A DNA stretch of 8,567 bases from NCBI GenBank assembly GCA_964463505.1, contig CAYXDC010000103.1, forward strand, positions 1 to 8,567, read 5' to 3'. Position 1 is the first letter of the stretch. Each line of letters opens with the position of its first letter. The notes below the pieces were generated by a model. The model ran no database searches. It had not been told where the DNA came from and saw only the letters and a program-made list of their open reading frames with translations. This document shows positions 1-6,516 of the stretch, one piece after another. This DNA comes from JAJZSS01 sp964463505. Its GTDB lineage: Bacteria > Chloroflexota > Anaerolineae > Anaerolineales > UBA4823. The translations under genes were made by a program, and so were the position numbers.

Positions 1-2568
1 GGAATGGTAGATGCTATTGCCCAGAAACAGGTTGATCTCGAAATCCGGCAGTTAATGCGGCGCGGGATATTCGATTCCGAAGAAATCGATCATCTCCGTG
101 AAGAATTGGAATATCAATCTGGTTTGACGCTGCCATTTTGGCAGCGTCATTTACGTTATACATTTAAAGCTCTAACCCTGGATTGGGGAGAGGTTGCTGA
201 TCGCAGAAAATTCAGTATTTATTTGCAAAATCGCTCTGGGGATATCGTTAAAACTGAAGACAGCCGGACAATCATTCTCTCAAAATTACCGAATTCGCTG
301 TTGTTATCGGGTACGGCTTATCTGTTGTTGGTATTGATCAGTCTACCTCTGGCGCTTTACCTCAGTCAGCGTGAAGGAACCAGGTTTGACCGATTGATTA
401 GCCTCCTCACCCCAATCTCATCTGTCCCCAGTTGGGTGATCGGAGTGCTTCTGGTCATGTTCTTTGCGGTTGAGGTCAGATTATTCCCTGTAGCGAAAAT
501 GTATGACGGCTTACCGCCAACGACCAGGTGGGAAACGATCCGGGTGGTTGGGTATCATATGATTTTACCGGTGACCGCGATTATCTTGAGCCTGGCTTTC
601 CAGCTTATTTATAATTGGCGTACATATTTAATGATCTATTCTGATGAAGACTATGTAGAGCTGGCAAAGGCCAAAGGACTCAAGCGTGCAGCACTCGAAT
701 CGCGCTATATCCTGCGTCCTGGGCTTCCCTATCTATTGACGGGTTTTACACTTACTTTAGTTGGGTTCTGGCAATCCATTACCGCCTTAGAATTTTTCTT
801 TCAATGGCCTGGGATCGGTAAACTATATGTGGACGCTCTTCCCAACTTTCACGGCGAAAATATGTACCCGGGTGAAATGAGCCTGGTGATTGGAATAGTA
901 GTTCTTTTTGCCTATTTGTTAGGGCTTACAGTCTTCCTGTTGGATATTGCTTATGTGATCATAGATCCTCGTCTGCGCGTGGACGGGCGGGCGCAAACAT
1001 CCCAGTTGTCCCCAGCCCAAATCCGAAGCAGATCGATCCGGCATCTTCGAGAGCTTTTCAAGCCAAAACCAAGACCACAGCCCTTACTTTCCACAACTAA
1101 GGATAGTAGAAAAGTTGCGCACGACCCCCGCAGAATACAACACCTAATCCCCGGCCTGAAATATGGTTGTCAGGACGCATACCGGGGTTTGAAGCGTGTG
1201 TTTGTGGAGATTTGGCGTTCTCCTGCTGCAGTCGTTGGTCTGGTCGTGGTTTCTGGATTGGTTTTAGGATCAATCTTTGTAGCCGTATTCCTTCCTTATA
1301 AAACAATTGGCAGGCAGTGGGCAACTTCAACCCTTTCCAGCAATCCATCTACGGCAAAATTGGCTTTGCCAGAATGGGTGAACTGGTTTAGGAGTGAAGA
1401 TCTTCCTTCAACGATCATCCTAGATACACAAAATGATCGATCTTTTAAGAGGGTGACATATGACCCTGCTGGATTGCCTCAGGTGCAGATCGATTTTAAT
1501 TTTGATTATCCATATCTGGATTTCCCCAGCGAGACTGTGATTTATTTGACTTCTGAATATATCAGTAAAATACCGTTTGCGACCCTTAGCTGGTTTACCC
1601 CCGATGGGAGGGAGTTCCAGTTGAAGAATACACGGGTTGCTGCAGACCAAACATATTCATTCAATGATAGTATTTCATCGCGTCGAATCTTAGAGGAATA
1701 TAAAACATGGCAGAAATGGTTTGTTCCCACAGGAAATTTTTCAACTCCGCCATTTTATCTTTTGTTTGCTGATCCCCAGTCCGAAGAGCCGCAGGCTTTG
1801 CCTGGTGAATATACATTGCGAATCACTGGTACTCTGTTTGAGGAAACTGGGGATCTGGATGCTCAGTTGGTCGTATTTGGGTTGGTTGAGGGCTGGGCGG
1901 GAACGGATAATCTGCGCCGTGATTTAGGCGTTCCCCTATTGTGGGGGCTTCCTTTTGCATTGATGATTGGCGGGATTGGCGCGGTTGTAACGACACTGGC
2001 ATCCCTCATCATCGCTGCCGCTGGCGTATGGCTGGGGGGCTGGGTGGATGGTTTGATTCAACGTGTGATTGAAGCGAACCTGATCTTGCCAGTCATCGCG
2101 ATTGGTGTATTATTTTATGCTTTCTATGGTTTTAACTTATGGCTTGTTTTGGGATTTCTGATCTTGTTAAATATTTTTGGCAGCCCAACAAAATCGTTCC
2201 GGGCGGCGCTACTACAGGTGAAGGAATCAAGTTATATAGAAGCAGCTCGCGCTTATGGGGCTGGTAATTTCCGGATAATTCGCCATTACCTGATTCCGCG
2301 CATCATGCCTGTTGTCATCCCCCAAATTGTTACCCTGATTCCCAACTTTGTGTTTCTTGAAGCCACCCTGGCAATCTTAAACATTTACGACCCGCGCTAC
2401 CCAACCTGGGGCAATGTGATCTACTCTGCCCTGCGATATGGGGCAGCCTATGGCTCCCGATTTTGGGTACTGGAACCGATCGCGCTATTATTGCTAACTG
2501 GCGTGGCGTTTGTATTATTGGGTTTTGCGTTAAATCGAATTTTCAATACCCGCCTGACCAATGTATAA
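1..2568 (+). CDS. Fused DppB/DppC-type ABC transporter permease (5' partial)
   Basis: Inner-membrane permease of a peptide/nickel-type ABC importer, expected to work with a periplasmic binding protein and DppD/DppF-like ATPases not in this window. Residues are counted from the ATG at base 4. The first half (about 1-325) is DppB-like: membrane segments from about 98, an EAA loop at 216-245 (DYVELAKAKG...), the PGIGKL block at 269-274 and a closing DPRLR at 321-325. A basic linker (about 326-400) leads to a DppC-like half: TM1 at about 407-430, a GTDNLRRD motif at 633-640, and a second EAA loop at 743-770 (SYIEAARAYG...). An external insert of about 200 residues (431-632) lies between TM1 and the GTD motif; ordinary DppC has only a short loop there. 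The frame is open to the window edge and the usual N-terminal TM of DppB is missing, so the true start lies upstream. TAA stop at 2566-2568. The transported substrate cannot be told. Confidence 0.9.
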   Translation, partial: GMVDAIAQKQVDLEIRQLMRRGIFDSEEIDHLREELEYQSGLTLPFWQRHLRYTFKALTLDWGEVADRRKFSIYLQNRSGDIVKTEDSRTIILSKLPNSLLLSGTAYLLLVLISLPLALYLSQREGTRFDRLISLLTPISSVPSWVIGVLLVMFFAVEVRLFPVAKMYDGLPPTTRWETIRVVGYHMILPVTAIILSLAFQLIYNWRTYLMIYSDEDYVELAKAKGLKRAALESRYILRPGLPYLLTGFTLTLVGFWQSITALEFFFQWPGIGKLYVDALPNFHGENMYPGEMSLVIGIVVLFAYLLGLTVFLLDIAYVIIDPRLRVDGRAQTSQLSPAQIRSRSIRHLRELFKPKPRPQPLLSTTKDSRKVAHDPRRIQHLIPGLKYGCQDAYRGLKRVFVEIWRSPAAVVGLVVVSGLVLGSIFVAVFLPYKTIGRQWATSTLSSNPSTAKLALPEWVNWFRSEDLPSTIILDTQNDRSFKRVTYDPAGLPQVQIDFNFDYPYLDFPSETVIYLTSEYISKIPFATLSWFTPDGREFQLKNTRVAADQTYSFNDSISSRRILEEYKTWQKWFVPTGNFSTPPFYLLFADPQSEEPQALPGEYTLRITGTLFEETGDLDAQLVVFGLVEGWAGTDNLRRDLGVPLLWGLPFALMIGGIGAVVTTLASLIIAAAGVWLGGWVDGLIQRVIEANLILPVIAIGVLFYAFYGFNLWLVLGFLILLNIFGSPTKSFRAALLQVKESSYIEAARAYGAGNFRIIRHYLIPRIMPVVIPQIVTLIPNFVFLEATLAILNIYDPRYPTWGNVIYSALRYGAAYGSRFWVLEPIALLLLTGVAFVLLGFALNRIFNTRLTNV

Positions 2569-2645
2569 GTAATATAGCCGCGGACAAGTTTCAGGATAGG
2601 TTTAGGCTCTTAAATACTGGGGCGAGGCCGGATGATGTACTTCCC

Positions 2646-3551
2646 TTAATCCGCGCTAATCGCTACCACGGTTGATTTCACCTGTGCTCGCTTCCAGTTC
2701 ATTAAACTCTCCCCCGAGAAAATCAGCAAAGCCACCCATATAATCCCAAAGCCCACCATCTGAGCGGGGCTGAATGGCTCTTTGTATAGCAACACTCCCA
2801 CCAGGAATTGGCAGGTGGGGGCCAGGTATTGTAGCAGGCCTAACATCCACAGGGGTATGCTGCGCGCAGCCACGCCGTAGAGCAGCAATGGCACCGCGGT
2901 CACGATACCAACCAGCACCAGCAATAGATTATTTTCCCAGGTGGTGTGTAAAAATACACCTTGCCCAGAGAATTCTAGCGCCAGCAGGTAGCCCAAAGCC
3001 GGCAGAGAGAGCAGCAGGGTTTCTAAAGTCAACCCGTTTAATGAGCCCAGCGGGGCTACCTTTTTGATCAAGCCATAAAAGCCGAAGGAAAAAGCCAGGC
3101 TTAAAGCGATCCACGGCAGGCGTCCATACTGTAAGGTCAGATACAGAACTCCCAGGGTTGCCAGGCCGACTGGTAGCCACTGTAACGGCCGCGGGCGTTC
3201 GCCTAGAAAGATTACCCCTAATGCAACACTGAGTAGAGGGTTGATGAAATACCCCAGGCTAGTTTCTACTACCTGTCCTGCGTTTACCCCATAAATGTAG
3301 ATCCACCAATTGGCTGCTAACAGCAGGGCAGACAGGCTGTAAATGCCCAGCAGGCGCGGCTGGCGCAAAGCCTGGCGTAAAGGCGTCCATTGCTGGCGTA
3401 GCGTGATTAACACCATCAGCAAGATCAGCGACCAGATTACGCGGTGGAACATGATCTCCACGGCAGGCACAGCCTGCAGGAGCTTGAAATATACGGGGAT
3501 AAATCCCCAGATAAGATAGGCGCCAAGGCCGGATAAAATACCGCGATTCAC
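2646..3551 (-). CDS. rarD: RarD-type EamA/DMT family transporter
   Basis: A 301-residue, very hydrophobic inner-membrane protein matching the RarD branch of the drug/metabolite transporter superfamily. It has the family's usual length and about ten membrane segments. Diagnostic blocks seen: an N-terminal AYLIWGFIPVYFKLL (about residues 11-25), FHRVIWS (about 35-41), the ANWWIYIYGVN block (about 79-89), and SLGYFINPLLSVALG followed by FLGERPRPLQW (about 98-125). The E. coli homologue was named from a chloramphenicol phenotype; the physiological substrate is not settled, so the export role is family inference only. The start is GTG (3549-3551), chosen because TAAGGAG lies 5 bases upstream and the N-terminus lines up with RarD. 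The gene is convergent with the permease (77-base gap) and divergent from gldA. Confidence 0.93.
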   Translation of the reverse strand: MNRGILSGLGAYLIWGFIPVYFKLLQAVPAVEIMFHRVIWSLILLMVLITLRQQWTPLRQALRQPRLLGIYSLSALLLAANWWIYIYGVNAGQVVETSLGYFINPLLSVALGVIFLGERPRPLQWLPVGLATLGVLYLTLQYGRLPWIALSLAFSFGFYGLIKKVAPLGSLNGLTLETLLLSLPALGYLLALEFSGQGVFLHTTWENNLLLVLVGIVTAVPLLLYGVAARSIPLWMLGLLQYLAPTCQFLVGVLLYKEPFSPAQMVGFGIIWVALLIFSGESLMNWKRAQVKSTVVAISAD

Positions 3552-3556
3552 AGGGA

Positions 3557-3563
3557 CTCCTTA
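3557..3563 (-). promoter_or_regulatory. Ribosome binding site of rarD
   Basis: On the minus strand the sequence reads TAAGGAG, then 5 bases, then GTG. This strong Shine-Dalgarno match fixes the GTG at 3551 as the rarD start. Confidence 0.75.
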
Positions 3564-3675
3564 ATTCCACCAATCTTACCACCGATGGCGTGGCTACTAA
3601 GGGTTTTCAGGAGGTCTTTTTCAGACAGTGGGGCAAAGCTCGTTGAAAGTAAAGAAAATGAGTTGGCGATGAGAG

Positions 3676-3695
3676 TTTGTGATAATTGTCACAAA
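3676..3695. promoter_or_regulatory. CRP-type operator 1 (TGTGA-N6-TCACA)
   Basis: A near-perfect 20-bp palindrome in the rarD/gldA intergenic region. The half sites TGTGA (3678-3682) and TCACA (3689-3693) are separated by TAATTG and match the CRP consensus exactly. Symmetry extends to the flanking TT/AA, with only one non-paired position per arm near the centre (T3683/G3688). The centre (3685.5) lies about 70 bases before the likely gldA transcription start, near a class I activation distance. Because the site lies between divergent genes it could also affect rarD. The regulator is inferred to be of the CRP/FNR superfamily; which member is unknown. Confidence 0.6.
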
Positions 3696-3698
3696 TAA

Positions 3699-3716
3699 TC
3701 GTGAAATAAATCACAA
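3699..3716. promoter_or_regulatory. CRP-type operator 2 (CGTGA-N6-TCACA)
   Basis: A second copy of the same pattern: CGTGA (3700-3704), AATAAA, TCACA (3711-3715). It matches nine of ten half-site positions of TGTGA-N6-TCACA. Its centre (3707.5) is 22 bp from that of operator 1, about two helical turns, so two dimers would sit on the same DNA face. It lies just upstream of where the gldA -35 element should be. Confidence 0.5.
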
Positions 3717-3737
3717 TATAGCGAATCCATACTGCTG

Positions 3738-3757
3738 CTGTGTTATGATGAACACAG
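3738..3757 (+). promoter_or_regulatory. gldA extended -10 promoter inside an inverted repeat
   Basis: TGTTATGAT at 3741-3749 is an extended -10 element (TG-N-TATGAT). At 16-18 bp spacing no recognisable -35 is present, which fits activator-dependent transcription. The -10 is embedded in an exact 7-6-7 inverted repeat, CTGTGTT (3738-3744) and AACACAG (3751-3757), so a bound protein could block RNA polymerase. Transcription would start near 3756, leaving a leader of about 57 bases before gldA. Confidence 0.5.
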
Positions 3758-3796
3758 ACAACAACGCTGGAAATCTGGCGCATCCAAAACTTATTG

Positions 3797-3801
3797 AGGA
3801 G
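3797..3801 (+). promoter_or_regulatory. Ribosome binding site of gldA
   Basis: AGGAG within TTGAGGAGAT, 11 bases before the ATG at 3813. The spacing is slightly long but usable. Confidence 0.55.
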
Positions 3802-3812
3802 ATAGTAATACC

Positions 3813-4907
3813 ATGATCAGCACTACAATTTTCCCCGGACGTTATACGCAGGGCGCTGGCGCGCTGGCAACCCTGGGTGAAGAAGTTGCCCGTTTTGGTC
3901 GCAAGGCCTTTGTGATTTGTGATCCATTTGTCGTGGATAGCCTGCTCCCAAAATTTCAGGCAGCTTTGCAAAAGGCTGTACAGGCGCAAGTAGTAGGGTT
4001 TAAGGGTGAATGTTCCGATGAAGAGATTGAGCGACTGAGTGACGAAGCCCGCAAGGCTGGCTGTGATGTGATTGTTGGGATTGGTGGCGGCAAGACCCTG
4101 GATACCGCCAAAGCAGTTGCCTACACCCTGAAAGCTCCCATAGCGGTGGTACCTACCATTGCTTCCACTGACGCCCCATGCAGCGCCCTCTCCGTGATTT
4201 ATACCCCCGAAGGGGCCTTCAAGCGCTATTTGTTTTTGCCATCCAATCCCAATCTGGTGTTGGTGGATACACAGGTCGTTGCCAATGCACCTGCACGCTT
4301 CCTGGTGTCTGGGATGGGGGATGCTCTGGCAACCTGGTTTGAAGCCGAATCCTGCCGCCAGGGTTACCGTGGCAATATGACTGGTAATCTAGGCTCCATG
4401 ACTGCTTATGCCCTGGCGCGCCTATGCTACGACACCTTGATCGAATATGGCGCGCTGGCCAAAGCCGCCTGCGAGCGTGGAGCGGTTGTTCCTGCGTTGG
4501 AGCGGGTGGTCGAAGCCAACACCTTATTGAGCGGGTTGGGCTTCGAGAGTGGCGGTCTGGCAGCGTCCCATGCTATCCATAATGGCCTTACCGTGCTGGA
4601 GCAGACACATGCTTATTTCCATGGTGAAAAGGTCGCAATTGGCACGCTGGCGTCTCTGTTTCTCACCGATAAAGAACCTGAGCTAATCGACGAAGTCTAC
4701 AGCTTCTGTGAAGAGGTAGGCTTGCCCACCACCCTGGCTGAGATTGGCCTGGATGAAGTTGGCGATGCGGAGCTGATGCAGGTAGCAGAAGCGGCCTGCG
4801 CCGCAGGTGAAACCATCCACAATGAGTCGATACCGGTTACCCCGCAGCGAGTTTTTTGGGCGCTAAAAGCGGCAGATGCTGAAGGTCACCGCCGTCTGGG
4901 ATTTTAA
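3813..4907 (+). CDS. gldA: Glycerol dehydrogenase, GldA-type
   Basis: Cytoplasmic NAD-dependent, metal-dependent dehydrogenase of the iron-containing alcohol dehydrogenase family, expected to interconvert glycerol and dihydroxyacetone. The 364-residue length is normal for GldA. The N-terminal IFPGRYTQGAGAL is characteristic of the group. The dinucleotide-binding loop is GGGKTLD at 91-97 and the substrate/nicotinamide-side STDAPCSALSV follows at 118-128. The three metal ligands expected from solved bacterial glycerol dehydrogenases are present: Asp170 (GMGDALATWFEA), His253 (ASHAIHNG) and His270 (FHGEKVA). The gene looks monocistronic, with its own promoter and 3' hairpins. No dihydroxyacetone kinase gene lies beside it. 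Related hydroxyketones or diols are possible alternative substrates. The tandem palindromes upstream suggest control by a CRP/FNR-type regulator. Confidence 0.92.
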   Translation: MISTTIFPGRYTQGAGALATLGEEVARFGRKAFVICDPFVVDSLLPKFQAALQKAVQAQVVGFKGECSDEEIERLSDEARKAGCDVIVGIGGGKTLDTAKAVAYTLKAPIAVVPTIASTDAPCSALSVIYTPEGAFKRYLFLPSNPNLVLVDTQVVANAPARFLVSGMGDALATWFEAESCRQGYRGNMTGNLGSMTAYALARLCYDTLIEYGALAKAACERGAVVPALERVVEANTLLSGLGFESGGLAASHAIHNGLTVLEQTHAYFHGEKVAIGTLASLFLTDKEPELIDEVYSFCEEVGLPTTLAEIGLDEVGDAELMQVAEAACAAGETIHNESIPVTPQRVFWALKAADAEGHRRLGF

Positions 4908-4910
4908 TCT

Positions 4911-4958
4911 GCACGCAAACTGACTGCGTGCGTGTGCATTACCCATGCATTCGTGGGT
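4911..4958. repeat. Two small inverted repeats downstream of gldA
   Basis: GCACGCA (4911-4917) pairs with TGCGTGC (4925-4931) around a 7-base loop, and ACCCA (4941-4945) pairs with TGGGT (4954-4958) around an 8-base loop. They begin 4 bases after the gldA stop codon and could form part of its mRNA 3' end. No T-run follows either one. Confidence 0.35.
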
Positions 4959-4980
4959 CAAGATGACCGAATATGTAATT

Positions 4981-5010
4981 GGGCCGGCCTGGAATTCTCC
5001 AGGCTGGCCC
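4981..5010 (+). terminator. Probable gldA terminator hairpin
   Basis: GGGCCGGCCTGGA (4981-4993) pairs with TCCAGGCTGGCCC (4998-5010) around a 4-base loop, a 13-bp GC-rich stem. The only imperfect pair (G4986 with T5005) is a G-U wobble in plus-strand RNA but would be an A-C mismatch in minus-strand RNA, so the structure belongs to the plus strand and therefore to gldA. The following GTTGGTTAG is only weakly T-rich, so this may be an mRNA-stabilising hairpin rather than a strict intrinsic terminator. Confidence 0.5.
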
Positions 5011-5072
5011 GTTGGTTAGCCAGATGAGCTGGATCTGCTGTCAATAAGGGGATTTTCTTGAGTTCAAACAGT

Positions 5073-5078
5073 TATAAT
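5073..5078 (+). promoter_or_regulatory. Candidate -10 element upstream of the HAD gene
   Basis: A perfect TATAAT at 5073-5078, after the gldA hairpin and about 104 bases before the HAD phosphatase start. No good -35 is visible at 16-18 bp spacing (GGATTT/GATTTT at 5050-5056 is weak). The 5085-5181 leader shows no clear riboswitch or leader peptide. Confidence 0.35.
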
Positions 5079-5164
5079 CCATCTTGAGCCACGCGGCCGA
5101 ATATGATCTGCTGGTGGTACTCGTCTGCCAGGAGCATGCCGGATAGTTGCGGGATACACGGCCC

Positions 5165-5170
5165 AGGAGG
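5165..5170 (+). promoter_or_regulatory. Ribosome binding site of the HAD gene
   Basis: AGGAGG, 11 bases before the GTG at 5182. It supports the GTG start in a region where no ATG in this frame precedes the DLDGT motif. Confidence 0.5.
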
Positions 5171-5181
5171 ATCTGGTTTTC

Positions 5182-5612
5182 GTGAATTTGCATCATGCAC
5201 CACCCCATAATTCGAGTCCAGCCTATCAACTGATCGTGACGGACCTGGATGGTACCCTGCTGGATTCGCATGGACGCATCACGCAGCCAGTCGCCGATGC
5301 AATTCGGGAGGCTACAGCGGCCGGGATTGAAGTGATTGTAGCCTCCGGGCGCAACCGCCCGGCTGTAGAGCCGGTCTTGCAAGAGCTTGGTTTGAACACC
5401 CCACATATTGGCACTGGCGGTGCTTATTTAAGCCATCCTGACGGTCGCTTGCTTTTTCACGAGCCAGTTCCAGCCTTATATATTCCCGAGATTGTCGAAA
5501 CAATCCGCCGCTATGGCCTGGGGATGGGGTTCTTTGAAGTGGAAGCCACCTATCTGGAAGGCCCACCAGATAGGGTGCAATGGATGCTGCAACACTATAG
5601 CTCTCCCGGCAC
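5182..5612 (+). CDS. Cof-type HAD-IIB phosphatase, N-terminal part (3' end lost in gap)
   Basis: The first 143 residues of a cytoplasmic haloacid dehalogenase-superfamily hydrolase of the Cof/YidA type, which usually dephosphorylate sugar phosphates or other small phosphoesters. Motif I is DLDGTLLD (residues 21-28) with nucleophile Asp21 and acid/base Asp23. Motif II is the serine of ASGR (Ser55). The order of elements, including GGAYLSHPDGRLLF (about 79-92) leading into a cap domain, fits HAD-IIB. Motif III (Lys) and motif IV (GDxxND) are absent because the sequence enters an N block at 5613. A complete member is about 270 residues, so roughly half is missing. The start is GTG at 5182. The open frame continues past the gap into an unrelated UbiD sequence; that continuity is an artefact. 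The substrate is unknown. Confidence 0.85.
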
Positions 5613-5712
5613 NNNNNNNNNNNNNNNNNNNNNNNNNNNNNNNNNNNNNNNNNNNNNNNNNNNNNNNNNNNNNNNNNNNNNNNNNNNNNNNNNNNNNNNN
5701 NNNNNNNNNNNN
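5613..5712. other. Assembly gap (100 N)
   Basis: Exactly 100 consecutive N, the conventional placeholder for a scaffold gap of unknown size. The left side ends inside a HAD phosphatase and the right side begins inside a UbiD decarboxylase. The missing C-terminus of the first (about 130 residues) plus the missing N-terminus of the second (about 150 or more) would need well over 800 bases, so the true gap must be larger than 100 and may hide other genes. Confidence 0.97.
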
Positions 5713-6516
5713 GAGCTGGGGCAGGTAGATGTTGCGGTGTGCATTGGCCTGCCGCCCAATATCCTGGCAGCCGCAGCCACTTCGGTCGAGATCGGCATCG
5801 ACGAGCTGGAAATCGCCCATGCATTAGAGCCTTTTTCCGTGACAGCAGCCAAAACGGTCCCTGTAAAGGTGCCGGCTGAAGCTGAATTTGTCCTGGAAGG
5901 TACGATCTATAATGACCGGCGTCATGCAGAGGGCCCCTTCGTTGATTTAACCGAAACTCAGGATGTGGTGCGCCAGGAGCCGGTGATGGTTGTCAAAACC
6001 ATCACCCACCGCCGGGATGCGATCTGGCATGCCTTGCTGCCGGGCGGTCTGGAGCACAAGCTGCTGATGGGGATGCCACGCGAACCTACCATCTTCAAAA
6101 AGGTCAATGAAGTCGTGCGCTGCCTGGATGTAAACGTGAATCCAGGTGGCTGCTCCTGGCTGCATGCCATCGTGAAAATTGACAAACAATACCCGGAGGA
6201 TGGCATACGCGCCATCCAGGCTGCCTTCGCCGGACATCGCTCCTGCAAACACGTGTTTGTGGTGGATGACGATATCGATATCTACGATCCGCTCCAGGTG
6301 GAGTGGGCTATGGCAACCCGTTTCCAGGGTGATCGCGACCTGGTGATGATCTCCGGTGAGACAGGCTCCAGCCTGGACCCCAGCGCATCTCCTGGCAATT
6401 ATCGCACAACCAAGCTGGGTTTCGACCTGACTCGCCCTCTGGAAAGTGCAGGTAAAGGCTTCAACAAGGTGGCTTATCCAGAGGTGGATTTGGATCGATT
6501 CTTGAGGCCAGGATGA
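5713..6516 (+). CDS. UbiD-family decarboxylase, C-terminal part (5' end lost in gap)
   Basis: The last 267 residues of a UbiD-type (de)carboxylase, an enzyme family that uses prenylated FMN made by a UbiX partner. Visible blocks, in order: VDVAVCIGLPPNILAAAATS at the start; VPVKVPAEAEFVLEGTI, the family's conserved acidic E-V-L-E-G region; NPGGCSWLHAIVKI; and VFVVDDDIDIYDPLQVEWAMATRFQGDRD. The flavin-binding N-terminal third is lost in the gap, so neither start nor full length is known; family members usually have 420-490 residues. The stop overlaps the start of the AcnX large subunit (ATGA at 6513-6516), showing translational coupling. With AcnX beside it, the best guess is anhydromevalonate phosphate decarboxylase, as in the archaeal mevalonate pathway, but aromatic or other alpha,beta-unsaturated acids cannot be excluded. 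No UbiX gene is visible. Confidence 0.88.
   Translation, partial: ELGQVDVAVCIGLPPNILAAAATSVEIGIDELEIAHALEPFSVTAAKTVPVKVPAEAEFVLEGTIYNDRRHAEGPFVDLTETQDVVRQEPVMVVKTITHRRDAIWHALLPGGLEHKLLMGMPREPTIFKKVNEVVRCLDVNVNPGGCSWLHAIVKIDKQYPEDGIRAIQAAFAGHRSCKHVFVVDDDIDIYDPLQVEWAMATRFQGDRDLVMISGETGSSLDPSASPGNYRTTKLGFDLTRPLESAGKGFNKVAYPEVDLDRFLRPG

Noticed and set aside
2569..2645. Terminator between the convergent permease and rarD genes
   Set aside because: No stem longer than a few base pairs with a T-run could be found in these 77 bases.
3552..3800. A sigma-70 promoter for rarD on the minus strand
   Set aside because: TATATT-like boxes exist (for example opposite 3715-3720) but none has a believable -35 at the right distance, so no site was assigned.
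3813..4907. Archaeal-type sn-glycerol-1-phosphate dehydrogenase, suggested by the nearby archaeal-style AcnX/UbiD genes
   Set aside because: The N-terminal IFPGRYTQGAGAL, the STDAPCSALSV block and the overall pattern are those of GldA; the two families share a fold but not these blocks.
5041..5406. Minus-strand open frame covering the HAD gene leader and 5' end
   Set aside because: Its translation shows no recognisable domain and it overlaps the conserved DLDGT region of the real gene in antisense.
5182..6516. A single 444-residue HAD-UbiD fusion protein
   Set aside because: The frame is bridged by 100 N of unknown true length, and both halves lack domains that could not fit in the gap as drawn.
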